A DNA stretch of 64,000 bases from Mucilaginibacter sp. (GTDB lineage: Bacteria > Bacteroidota > Bacteroidia > Sphingobacteriales > Sphingobacteriaceae): assembly GCF_025359345.1 (NCBI RefSeq), contig NZ_JANYGQ010000034.1:87225-151224 (forward strand), given 5' to 3'. Shown piece by piece: positions 42,612-51,010 of the stretch. Every line of letters starts with the position of its first letter. Position 1 is the first letter of the stretch. The notes below the pieces were generated by a model. The model was not told the origin of the DNA. It was given only the letters and a program-made list of their open reading frames with translations, and made no database searches. The position numbers and the translations under genes are program-made.

Positions 42612-44807
42612 ATGAAGCAATTTAAAAATATCCTTTTTTTTCTTTTTTTGTTGATTTGCGTTTCGACAATCCAATCGGCGTACGCACAAACCAAAACCAT
42701 CGCGCTTTATAAAGGAATTATCATCAAACATTCCGTAATCGTAAAAAAACAGCTTTACCATTTTGAAGGTACTGATTCATTATCGATAGCCCCTGTTATT
42801 ATTGAGGGCGAGAATATCACCGTAGATTTCAACGGCGCCGTAATTGAAGGCAGCACAGATATCGAAAACCCGGATAAATTTAAAGGTACCGGCGTTATTA
42901 TAAAAAGCGGCAGCCACATCACCATAAAAAACTTAACAGTAAAAGGTTTTAAAGTGGGACTGATAGCGCGCGGTATAAAACGGCTAACCATATCCGGCAG
43001 CGATTTTAGCTATAACTATAAACAACATTTAAACAGTACCCGCGACCGCGAAGACCTTGCCGACTGGCAAAGTTACCATCACAATGAACATGACGAATGG
43101 CTGCGCTACGGCGCGGGCATTTACCTGAGAGGTTGCGACAATTTTGTTGTGGGTACTACTACGATTACCAACGGGCAATGCGGGCTGATGCTTACCGGTT
43201 GTAATAACGGGATAATACACGATAGCAACTTTTCATTCAACTCGGGTGTGGGCATCGGAATGTATCGCAGTAGCTGGAACAAAGTGTTGTTTAATCGTAT
43301 TGATTGGAATGTACGCGGCTATAGCGATGGCGTTTATTACCGCGGTCAGGATTCAGCGGGCATACTTTCATTTGAGCAATGCAACAATAATTTAATTGGC
43401 AACAACTCGGTAACGCACTCAGGCGACGGATTCTTTTTGTGGGCAGGCCAATCAACCATGGATACCGGGCAAGGCGGCTGCAATGACAATATTCTTTATG
43501 CCAACGATTTCTCGTATGCACCGACCAACGGGGTTGAGCTTACGTTTAGCCGCAACCAAATAATCGACAATATCATTCACGACTGCTGGCACGGGATATG
43601 GGCAGGGTTCAGCTACAATACCGTTATCGCCAATAACGATTTTTCAGGCAATATATCCACCATTGCTATTGAGCATGGCATGGATAATACCATTGCCCAA
43701 AACACCTTTAATGATGAAAAGATTGCCATTGAGCTATGGTCGAACCCGAAAAGACCAAAGGATTTTGGCTATCTGCAAAACCGCGATACCCGCAGTGTAA
43801 ACTATCTCATCAGCGACAACGTGTTCACCAATGTAAAAAAGGTGTTTAATATTAATAACACAGTTGATATTAAGATAGTCAGCAACAAGCTAGCAGGCAG
43901 CGTGATGCCACAGAAACTTGATTCGACAACCAGCAGTGTTTTGTTTGATAAAAACGGCGAACAGATAATACCGGTTATTAATGATAAGTACAAACCAGAA
44001 CGGGCAAAAGGATTGATTAAAGGGCTGACCTTTAACTCCAAATTCCCGAAAGGACGCAAATACATCATGATGAACGAATGGGGCCCATACAATTTCCGCT
44101 ACCCCATTGCCTGGTGGCAAAAAACAGATAGCGCCGGCAAAATATATTTAGATATGATGGGCCCGGCCGGCAAATGGAAAATTGTTAAAATGAAAGGGGC
44201 TTCGAACCCTTCAGCTCAAAACGGCGAATTTCCGGCTAAGCTTGCCATTCAAAAAGATACAGCCTCATTAACTGATATTGATGTTGAAATGGAATATACC
44301 GGCGCGGCGGTCACTTCCCCCTTCGGTGTAAAATCTAAAGCCGGGGCACCATATCTATTCCATTATCGTGAGTTTAATGCGCCCACCCAATGGCAAATGC
44401 AGTGGTTTGCTTTTGACGATACCAACGAGCCCTTAAAACATGAAGACGAATTTAAAAAGCTGATTGGAGGCTCCCCGGCAAAAACCACTACAGGCAAACT
44501 ACTTGCCGATGTATTTGGTAAAAACTTCGGCAAAAACATCGCCAGGCAAAAAATAGCCACCGTTTCAACAACCGAAATTAATGTGCCTGCTGCCACTTAC
44601 CGTTTAGGCATAAGCGCATCTGAGCTTGTTAAATTATACGTTGACGGCAAGTTGGTTATTGAAAACTGGGACCCCGCCAAATTAAAGAACGACGAGGACA
44701 ATCATAAAGATGCCATTATCAAACTAAGAGGCAGGCACACCATCCGAGTTGAACAGGCGCAGTACGGTGATTATGGGATGCTGAATTTCAGGTTGGAGAA
44801 GATGTGA
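42612..44807 (+). CDS. Exported right-handed parallel beta-helix protein
   Basis: A 731-residue secreted protein: signal peptide (1-25, ending AYA), a NosD/pectate-lyase-like beta-helix (about 55-430) built of repeated rungs ending in N ladders (FVVGTTTITNGQCGLMLTGC, NKVLFNRIDWNVRGY, NNLIGNNSVTHSGDG), and a C-terminal beta domain with LYVDGKLVIENWDP reminiscent of PA14/carbohydrate-binding sandwiches. It could be a polysaccharide lyase, hydrolase or adhesin; no catalytic triad could be assigned. It stands alone, not in a polysaccharide utilisation locus. Confidence 0.8.
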   Translation: MKQFKNILFFLFLLICVSTIQSAYAQTKTIALYKGIIIKHSVIVKKQLYHFEGTDSLSIAPVIIEGENITVDFNGAVIEGSTDIENPDKFKGTGVIIKSGSHITIKNLTVKGFKVGLIARGIKRLTISGSDFSYNYKQHLNSTRDREDLADWQSYHHNEHDEWLRYGAGIYLRGCDNFVVGTTTITNGQCGLMLTGCNNGIIHDSNFSFNSGVGIGMYRSSWNKVLFNRIDWNVRGYSDGVYYRGQDSAGILSFEQCNNNLIGNNSVTHSGDGFFLWAGQSTMDTGQGGCNDNILYANDFSYAPTNGVELTFSRNQIIDNIIHDCWHGIWAGFSYNTVIANNDFSGNISTIAIEHGMDNTIAQNTFNDEKIAIELWSNPKRPKDFGYLQNRDTRSVNYLISDNVFTNVKKVFNINNTVDIKIVSNKLAGSVMPQKLDSTTSSVLFDKNGEQIIPVINDKYKPERAKGLIKGLTFNSKFPKGRKYIMMNEWGPYNFRYPIAWWQKTDSAGKIYLDMMGPAGKWKIVKMKGASNPSAQNGEFPAKLAIQKDTASLTDIDVEMEYTGAAVTSPFGVKSKAGAPYLFHYREFNAPTQWQMQWFAFDDTNEPLKHEDEFKKLIGGSPAKTTTGKLLADVFGKNFGKNIARQKIATVSTTEINVPAATYRLGISASELVKLYVDGKLVIENWDPAKLKNDEDNHKDAIIKLRGRHTIRVEQAQYGDYGMLNFRLEKM

Positions 44808-44862
44808 TTGGTTATAAAAGTTGTAGTTGTTGTAAAAAATAAAATGTCTGTCGTTTTTTGCC

Positions 44863-44940
44863 GTAGGGGCTTATCATATAAGCCCTAGCCAATATGCAGA
44901 CTGGGATAGTCAATTAGGGGCTTATGCAATAAGCCCCTAC
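44863..44940. repeat. Nested palindromic element
   Basis: Outer arms GTAGGGGCTTAT (44863-44874) and ATAAGCCCCTAC (44929-44940) are perfect 12-bp inverted repeats. Each arm also forms its own hairpin (GGGGCTTAT-CAT-ATAAGCCC and AGGGGCTTAT-GCA-ATAAGCCCCT). It lies between the beta-helix and M61 genes; no second copy was seen in this window. Confidence 0.65.
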
Positions 44941-45056
44941 GATATTGATTTCCGTCTTTCGGACTTTACTGACTTTCCCAACTTTCGGACTCCTCTCAAC
45001 TTTATTACATAACTTTTTCCCATATAAATAGTAATTTCATCGCTTTAACTGACTGT

Positions 45057-46928
45057 ATGAAGAAACTGTTTTTAATACTTGCTGCCGGATTTATGGCAGC
45101 CGAAGCTATGGCCCAGCAACCTGTCCGGCCTATATTTTATTCCATATCGTTCCCTAACGCGGCCCACCACGAAGCAGAGATAGTGATATTTGTGCCGCAG
45201 GCGCCTGATGGCAAGTTTAATGTGAGGATGAGCCGCTCATCGGCCGGACGTTATGCCACGCACGAGTTTGGCAAAAACGTTTACAATGTTAAGGCCACCG
45301 ACGGCAAAGGCAAGGAACTGCCGATAAAACAAATTGAGGGCGATGTTTACGAGGTTGGCTCGCATCCCGAAACTGTAAAAATTTCTTACACCCTTTTTGC
45401 AAACCATACCGATGGAACCTACGCCAGCATAGACGCAAGCCACGCGCACCTGAACATGCCTGCGGCCTTTATGTGGATACCCGGCCAGGAAAAACGCCCC
45501 GTCCAGTTCCAGTTTAATGATTTGGACAAGTACAACTGGAAAGTAGCCACCCAGCTAAAGCACGAAAACGGAAATGTTTACAGCGCCCTTGATATGCAGT
45601 ATATGATGGACAGCCCAACAGAGCTTTCGGACTATAAAATAAATAGCTGGGATGTAAAAAACACTGACGGAAAGACCGAGAAAATAAACCTCACCATTCA
45701 TGCAGATGATAGCCAGGCGGTTGTGGATAACTTCGCAACCATGGTACAGAAAATGGTACTTGAAGAAAAGGCGGTTTTTGGCGAATTACCTGCATATGAT
45801 TATGGCGAATACACCTTTTTAGATGATATACACCCAACTGTTTCCGGCGACGGCATGGAGCACCGCAATTCCACCTGTATAGTGCAGCCAGCTGACAAGC
45901 TCCAGGGTAACGAAGTTTGGTTATTGGGCACGTTTTCGCATGAGTATTTCCACAGCTGGAATGTAAAACGCATCCGCCCGAAATCGTTGGAGCCATTTAA
46001 TTTTGAGCATGCCAACATGAGCAGCGAGCTTTGGTTTGCCGAAGGTTTTACCCAATATTATGGCGAAATGCTGCTGGTGCGTTCGGGGTTCCAAAAAATT
46101 GACCAGTACACGGGCACTATTGCCGGTCTTGTAAATGCGGTATTAAATAAACCGGCATCAAAAAATTATACGGCACCCCAAATGAGCCGCTACTCGGTAT
46201 TTGCAGATGCTGGGGTTTCTATCGACCCTAATAACAACAACAACGTTTTTACCAGCTACTATTTTTACGGCGGCGCCATTGCGCTGGCCTTGGATTTACG
46301 TTTACGCAGCGATTTTAATTTGACATTGGATGATTATATGCGCACCGTTTGGCTAAACCGGGGCAAGGTAATGAAGCCTTACACCATCCCCGACTTGCAA
46401 GCCGACCTGGCACAGGTAACCAAAAACCCAAAGTTTGCGGCTGATTTTTTTGGCAAATACATCAACGGGCTTGATAAAAACGACTATGAAGGTTTGTTAG
46501 CCAAAGCCGGATTAATATTACGCAAAATGGCACCGGGCAAGGCATGGGCCGGGCCGTTATCGGTAGTGCAAAACCGCGGCAAAGCCGGCGTAGCCAAAAC
46601 AAACGGCGAAGCCGGTTTGCCTATCCTGGCAAGCACTGTGCAAGGCACTCCTGTTTACAAAGCAGGGCTAGATGCCGGCGACGTTATTCTTAAAGCCGAT
46701 GGCAAAGATGTAACCGATGCCAAATCATTTACCGATGTTGTGGCAACAAAAAATATCGGCGATAAGCTGGTGGTTAATTACAAAAACCGCACCGGCGAGC
46801 ACGAAACAACCATAGTATTAGAAGAAAACCCAACTCTTGAAGTGGTTACAAACGAGAAGGCCGGGAAAGAATTAACAAAAGAACAGGAAACTTTCCGTAA
46901 CAACTGGCTATCATCAAAGGTCAAATAA
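45057..46928 (+). CDS. M61 family metallopeptidase with PDZ domain
   Basis: A 623-residue exported zinc peptidase (glycyl aminopeptidase-type). Signal peptide 1-19 (ending AMAQ), an N-terminal beta domain, the catalytic helix with HEYFH (His295, Glu296, His299), the third ligand region WFAEGFTQYY with Glu329, and a C-terminal PDZ domain (about 515-600, with VYKAGLDAGDVILKADGKDV). Length and order fit M61. It is followed 30 bases later by an M28 peptidase gene, suggesting a shared role in periplasmic peptide degradation. Confidence 0.93.
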   Translation: MKKLFLILAAGFMAAEAMAQQPVRPIFYSISFPNAAHHEAEIVIFVPQAPDGKFNVRMSRSSAGRYATHEFGKNVYNVKATDGKGKELPIKQIEGDVYEVGSHPETVKISYTLFANHTDGTYASIDASHAHLNMPAAFMWIPGQEKRPVQFQFNDLDKYNWKVATQLKHENGNVYSALDMQYMMDSPTELSDYKINSWDVKNTDGKTEKINLTIHADDSQAVVDNFATMVQKMVLEEKAVFGELPAYDYGEYTFLDDIHPTVSGDGMEHRNSTCIVQPADKLQGNEVWLLGTFSHEYFHSWNVKRIRPKSLEPFNFEHANMSSELWFAEGFTQYYGEMLLVRSGFQKIDQYTGTIAGLVNAVLNKPASKNYTAPQMSRYSVFADAGVSIDPNNNNNVFTSYYFYGGAIALALDLRLRSDFNLTLDDYMRTVWLNRGKVMKPYTIPDLQADLAQVTKNPKFAADFFGKYINGLDKNDYEGLLAKAGLILRKMAPGKAWAGPLSVVQNRGKAGVAKTNGEAGLPILASTVQGTPVYKAGLDAGDVILKADGKDVTDAKSFTDVVATKNIGDKLVVNYKNRTGEHETTIVLEENPTLEVVTNEKAGKELTKEQETFRNNWLSSKVK

Positions 46929-46958
46929 AAAATTAAACTTAAAACTAACGACTCATCA

Positions 46959-48260
46959 ATGAAAAAAGTAACGGCGGCATTAGCCCTACTGGCAGTATCT
47001 TTCTATAGCTACAGCCAGGACGTAAATAAACTAATTAACCAAAACGAGGTTGAACAAGTTATCAAAACCTTATCGGCCGATGATATGCAGGGCCGTGCAA
47101 CGTTTACCCCCGGCATTGAGAAAGCTGCGCAGTACATAGAAGGACAGTACAAGCAGGCTGGCCTGGTACCCTTAACAGGTAACACAAGCTTCCGCCAAAA
47201 TTTCACCCAGACGCGGGTTACCGCGCTTAAAACCCTGGCAAATATCAACGGTAAACTGATACCGCAGGATAGTGTTTTTACCAGTTCGAGCGCCACGGCG
47301 TTTAACTGGACCAACAACAGCGATGTGCAGATAGTTAAACTGAGCGCCGACAAAAACTTTCGGAACGAATACATGGGCTATGCGCAAAGCGGCAAAAAAA
47401 TGCTGATTTTGGTTGACCCTCAATTCACTTCTATTTTCCAAAACCTAAGAAACCGGACGCTGAAAGGCGGCATCAACAATCAGCCAAACGATGCGCAACA
47501 GTTGGTATTTGTGCTGGGCAACCATGATGATATTAAGTCTTTCGACGTAAGCTATACCGGTAAATCAGAAAAGCTGGCCTTATTTAACATAGTGGGAATG
47601 ATTCCGGGCAAAACAAAACCGGATGAGTCGGTTGTATTTTCAGGTCACTACGACCATTTGGGTATTATTAAACCCGTAAAAGGCGACAGCATTGCGAATG
47701 GTGCCGACGATGACGCATCGGGCACCACAGCTGTTATCACGCTGGCCAAATACTACAAAAAGCTAAATAATAATGCCCGCACTTTAATTTTTGCCGCATT
47801 TACCGCCGAAGAGATCGGCGAGTTTGGCTCACAGTATTTTGCAACAACTGTGGACCCTGATAAAGTAGTGGCTATGTTTAATATCGAGATGATTGGCAAA
47901 GCATCCAAATTCGGCGAAAATTCGGCTTTTATTACCGGCTTTGAACGGTCGGATTTTGGCACCATCCTGCAAAAAAACCTGGAGGGCACCGCCTTTAAAT
48001 TTTACCCGGATCCGTACCCGGCACAAAACCTGTTTTACCGTAGCGATAATGCTTCACTGGCAGCAGTCGGCGTACCGGCGCACACCATATCAACAGATCA
48101 AATTGATATTGATAAGCTTTACCACACCGTTGGTGACGAGTTTAGCACATTGGATGTAGCAAATATTACATCTACCATCCGGGCAATAGCTTTGAGCTCG
48201 CGAGGCATTGTATCCGGCGCTGATACACCAAAAAGGGTGCCTAAGCTAGAGAAAAAATAA
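46959..48260 (+). CDS. M28 family zinc aminopeptidase
   Basis: A 433-residue exported metallopeptidase. Signal peptide 1-20 (ending SYSQ), PA-like insert (about 90-200), then the M28 core: GHYDH (His230, Asp232), NGADDDASGT near 247-256, TAEEIGEFGS with catalytic Glu284 and metal Glu285, NIEMIG and the final HTIST histidine. Substrate presumably di- or oligopeptides. It forms an operon with the M61 gene, and a hairpin terminator follows at 48274. Confidence 0.93.
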   Translation: MKKVTAALALLAVSFYSYSQDVNKLINQNEVEQVIKTLSADDMQGRATFTPGIEKAAQYIEGQYKQAGLVPLTGNTSFRQNFTQTRVTALKTLANINGKLIPQDSVFTSSSATAFNWTNNSDVQIVKLSADKNFRNEYMGYAQSGKKMLILVDPQFTSIFQNLRNRTLKGGINNQPNDAQQLVFVLGNHDDIKSFDVSYTGKSEKLALFNIVGMIPGKTKPDESVVFSGHYDHLGIIKPVKGDSIANGADDDASGTTAVITLAKYYKKLNNNARTLIFAAFTAEEIGEFGSQYFATTVDPDKVVAMFNIEMIGKASKFGENSAFITGFERSDFGTILQKNLEGTAFKFYPDPYPAQNLFYRSDNASLAAVGVPAHTISTDQIDIDKLYHTVGDEFSTLDVANITSTIRAIALSSRGIVSGADTPKRVPKLEKK

Positions 48261-48273
48261 AGAACAAAATCTC

Positions 48274-48306
48274 GTAGAGACGCCCCGAACTATCGGGCGT
48301 CTCTAC
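48274..48306. terminator. Hairpin downstream of the M28 gene, related to a dispersed palindrome
   Basis: Perfect 12-bp arms GTAGAGACGCCC / GGGCGTCTCTAC with a nine-base loop, 14 bases after the M28 stop. The following TTATAATAAA is only moderately T-rich. The GAGACGC core also occurs in the ilvC leader (1959-1980), so it may be a repeat acting as a terminator. Confidence 0.5.
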
Positions 48307-48337
48307 TTATAATAAACTGATATTAACCTAAACAAAT

Positions 48338-48934
48338 ATGAATGACAAATCACAATTAATACCCGCTGTAGCAGTAAAAGGCATTGCAACCGGCTTGCTG
48401 ATGATGGCGGGCTTTACCATGATATGGACGGGCATTGCCTTTAGCGGATTGCATGGCACAGTGCAGGCGTGGGGGCTAATTGTGTTCCCTTTTTTGGCGA
48501 TAAGCTTTGTTATAAAGGGAATCAAACTGTTTGGCATTGCAAAACTACACCCGGCGATAGAGTCGGAAGCAGATAAGGCCGAGGGCAAAAAGATGGGCAT
48601 GTGGTTCGGCATTATTTTCGGTGCTGAAGGCCTGCTAATTTTTATTGCGGTTAATGTGGTTGTCAATCTTGGTCATCCTGAATTAACAATACCTGCAATT
48701 GCGCTGGTGGTGGGCCTGCATTTTTTCCCGCTGGCCAAAGTATTTAAGCGTACCCTTGATTATTACCTGGCAACGTGGAGCACTATCATAGCTGTTTTGG
48801 CTATCGTATTCAGCTTAAATCATACACTTACCCAAGCTGGGGTGGCTGCATTTACCGGTGGTGGCTTGGCGGTGGCAACATCATGCTATGGTTTGTTTAT
48901 GATGTATAAGGGGAACAGGCTGAATAGTTACTAA
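48338..48934 (+). CDS. Six-helix membrane protein of unknown function
   Basis: A 198-residue polytopic protein with six predicted hydrophobic helices (about 8-31, 40-61, 86-106, 111-130, 145-163 and 170-190). No conserved polar motif that would mark a transporter or enzyme was recognised. It follows the M28 gene on the same strand after 77 bases and a hairpin, so co-transcription is doubtful. Confidence 0.65.
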   Translation: MNDKSQLIPAVAVKGIATGLLMMAGFTMIWTGIAFSGLHGTVQAWGLIVFPFLAISFVIKGIKLFGIAKLHPAIESEADKAEGKKMGMWFGIIFGAEGLLIFIAVNVVVNLGHPELTIPAIALVVGLHFFPLAKVFKRTLDYYLATWSTIIAVLAIVFSLNHTLTQAGVAAFTGGGLAVATSCYGLFMMYKGNRLNSY

Positions 48935-48972
48935 TATCTTCGAACTACAATCAAATTAGTGCGTGCCGGCTA

Positions 48973-49116
48973 AATTTGGCTAAAGCCATTCATCGCTAGC
49001 ATGTTCCCCGTCACTTGAAAGTGACGGCAATGAATTCTCGCTCTACATATCTTTTCATTGCCGTCCGGCTTTAGCCGACGGATAAATAAAATTCCGATTC
49101 CGGCTTCAGCCAAATT
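48973..49116. repeat. MITE-like dispersed repeat, family B, copy 1 (144 bp)
   Basis: Terminal inverted repeats AATTTGGCTAAAGCC (48973-48987) and GGCTTCAGCCAAATT (49102-49116), one mismatch. Inside are the hairpin CCGTCACTT-GA-AAGTGACGG and the sequence TTGCCGTCCGGCTTTAGCCG. The second copy is at 59163-59304. No ORF. The remainder of the gap 48935-49323 is AT-rich with no other feature recognised. Confidence 0.75.
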
Positions 49117-49323
49117 CTACCATAACCGAATTAGCTACATTGGTTCTCCATCAAAAAAGGCAATCCTAAAATCCTATAAATCCAAAGAATCTTAGTTTAT
49201 TAAATGCCTATGTAAAAGCATTGTATAAAATAAAACATAACGCATTTTTTGTAAATTCTTTGTTCCTGCTACCCGGGGTAAGCAAAAAAGTCCCTAACTT
49301 GTCCTTTCATAAAGCTATTATCT

Positions 49324-49968
49324 ATGGAAGACGAAAAAGACTATGCTTTGCCCGAATTTGATACCGGAGAAAAGGATAATTCCCGCCGTAATTTCTTGAA
49401 GCAAAGCACGTTGTTAACGGCAATTGCGTTAACTCCCGGTACTGCCATTAAGGCCGCTGACATGCGGGTGGACGAAAAAATTGCCGAAGCATTTGAAAAA
49501 ATGCCTGTAAAGCTTGAAGTAAACGGCGTCGCCCATAATCTATCGGTTGAGCCGCGCGCTACCTTGCTTGATATCCTGCGCGAACAGCTCGACCTTACCG
49601 GCACCAAAAAAGGCTGCGACCATGGCCAATGCGGCGCATGTACCGTTCATGTTGACGGACACCGGGTAAACAGTTGTTTAACGCTTGGCGTAATGGCCAG
49701 CGGCAAAAAGATAACCACTATTGAGGGTCTTGCCAAGGGCGACGAGCTGCACCCCATGCAGGAAGCCTTTTTAAAGCACGACGGCTTTCAATGCGGGTAT
49801 TGCACCCCAGGGCAAATTATGTCGGCCGTGGCTTGCATACGCGAGGGACATGCCAATTCGGAAATGGAAATACGCGAATATATGAGCGGGAATATCTGCC
49901 GCTGCGGGGCTTATCCAAACATTGTTAACGCCATACAGGAAGTTAAGGAAGGGGGACATGCCGTATGA
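49324..49968 (+). CDS. Molybdenum hydroxylase, [2Fe-2S] small subunit (PaoA/YagT-like)
   Basis: A 214-residue iron-sulfur subunit of a xanthine-oxidase-family enzyme. A twin-arginine motif RRNFLK (residues 21-26) implies Tat export of the folded complex to the periplasm, as for E. coli PaoABC. Cluster 1 (ferredoxin-like): Cys98, Cys103, Cys106, Cys118. Cluster 2: Cys157, Cys160, Cys192, Cys194. First gene of the operon; it overlaps the FAD subunit by four bases (ATGA). The substrate, likely an aldehyde or aromatic aldehyde by analogy, is not proven. Confidence 0.93.
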   Translation: MEDEKDYALPEFDTGEKDNSRRNFLKQSTLLTAIALTPGTAIKAADMRVDEKIAEAFEKMPVKLEVNGVAHNLSVEPRATLLDILREQLDLTGTKKGCDHGQCGACTVHVDGHRVNSCLTLGVMASGKKITTIEGLAKGDELHPMQEAFLKHDGFQCGYCTPGQIMSAVACIREGHANSEMEIREYMSGNICRCGAYPNIVNAIQEVKEGGHAV

Positions 49969-50948
49969 AAGCATTTCAATACACCCGCGCAACCACGCAA
50001 CAAAGTGCAATTGACGCTATTGCCAAACCCGGTACAAAAATCATAGCAGGCGGTACCAATTTGATCGACCTGATGAAACGCGGCGTTATCGCGCCCGATA
50101 AACTGGTTGATATTAACCAATTGCCCCTGAACAGTATTTCTGTGAATAAATTAGGCCACCTGCACATTGGGGCACTGGCTTTAAACAGTGCCGTGGCAGA
50201 AGCCAACCTTGTTAAAGATCTGCAGCCGCTGCTGGCGATGGCGCTTAACGCAGGGGCCTCACCGCAATTGCGTAATATGGCCACAGTTGGCGGCAATATG
50301 ATGCAGCGCACCCGTTGTGCTTATTTTTACGACACCACAATGCCATGTAATAAACGGGAGCCCGGCTCAGGATGCGGGGCTATCGGGGGGTATAACAGGA
50401 TGCACGCTATTTTTGGCGCAAGCGATAAATGTATTGCCGTGCACCCAAGCGATATGTGCGTGGCTTTGGCGGCGCTGGATGCTACTGTAACAGTAAGTGG
50501 TCGCAAAGGTCAGCGGCTTATTCCTTTTACCGAGTTTCACCGTTTGCCTGGTGAGCATCCTGAAATGGACAATACCCTCGCCGCTGGCGAACTAATTACA
50601 GGCATTAGCATACCAAATAATAATTTCGCCAAAAACAGCTACTATTTAAAAATACGCGACAGGCAATCCTATGCTTTTGCGTTGACGTCGGTTGCTGCTG
50701 CTTTGGAAATTAGCAATGGCACAATAAAGCAATCCCGTTTGGCGATGGGCGGTGTGGCGCATAAGCCATGGCGTTTGTTTGATGCCGAGAAAGCGCTAAT
50801 TGGCAAACCTGCAACAGAAGAAAGCTTCAAACAAGCTGCCGAAATAGCCATGCAAGGCGCAAAAGCCTACGAATACAATAAATTTAAACTAAAACTTGCC
50901 CCGGCTACCTTAGTTGAAGCGCTGAAACATGCGGCAGGGTTGGTGTAG
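49965..50948 (+). CDS. Molybdenum hydroxylase, FAD/[4Fe-4S] medium subunit (PaoB/YagS-like)
   Basis: A 327-residue FAD-binding subunit: the VAO-type domain with AGGTNLIDLMKRG and LRNMATVGGNMMQRTRC, and a CO-dehydrogenase flavoprotein C-terminal domain (about 220-325). Cys118, Cys128, Cys137 and Cys156 lie in an inserted loop and match the extra [4Fe-4S] site of PaoB-type proteins, which ordinary xanthine dehydrogenases lack. It has no signal peptide and would be exported with the Tat-bearing small subunit. Translationally coupled to the upstream gene. Confidence 0.93.
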   Translation: MKAFQYTRATTQQSAIDAIAKPGTKIIAGGTNLIDLMKRGVIAPDKLVDINQLPLNSISVNKLGHLHIGALALNSAVAEANLVKDLQPLLAMALNAGASPQLRNMATVGGNMMQRTRCAYFYDTTMPCNKREPGSGCGAIGGYNRMHAIFGASDKCIAVHPSDMCVALAALDATVTVSGRKGQRLIPFTEFHRLPGEHPEMDNTLAAGELITGISIPNNNFAKNSYYLKIRDRQSYAFALTSVAAALEISNGTIKQSRLAMGGVAHKPWRLFDAEKALIGKPATEESFKQAAEIAMQGAKAYEYNKFKLKLAPATLVEALKHAAGLV

Positions 50949-51010
50949 GTTGCAGTAAGTTGTAAAGGTTGTAATTGTTGTAAAGGTTCGAAAGGCACTT
51001 TACTTCAATA

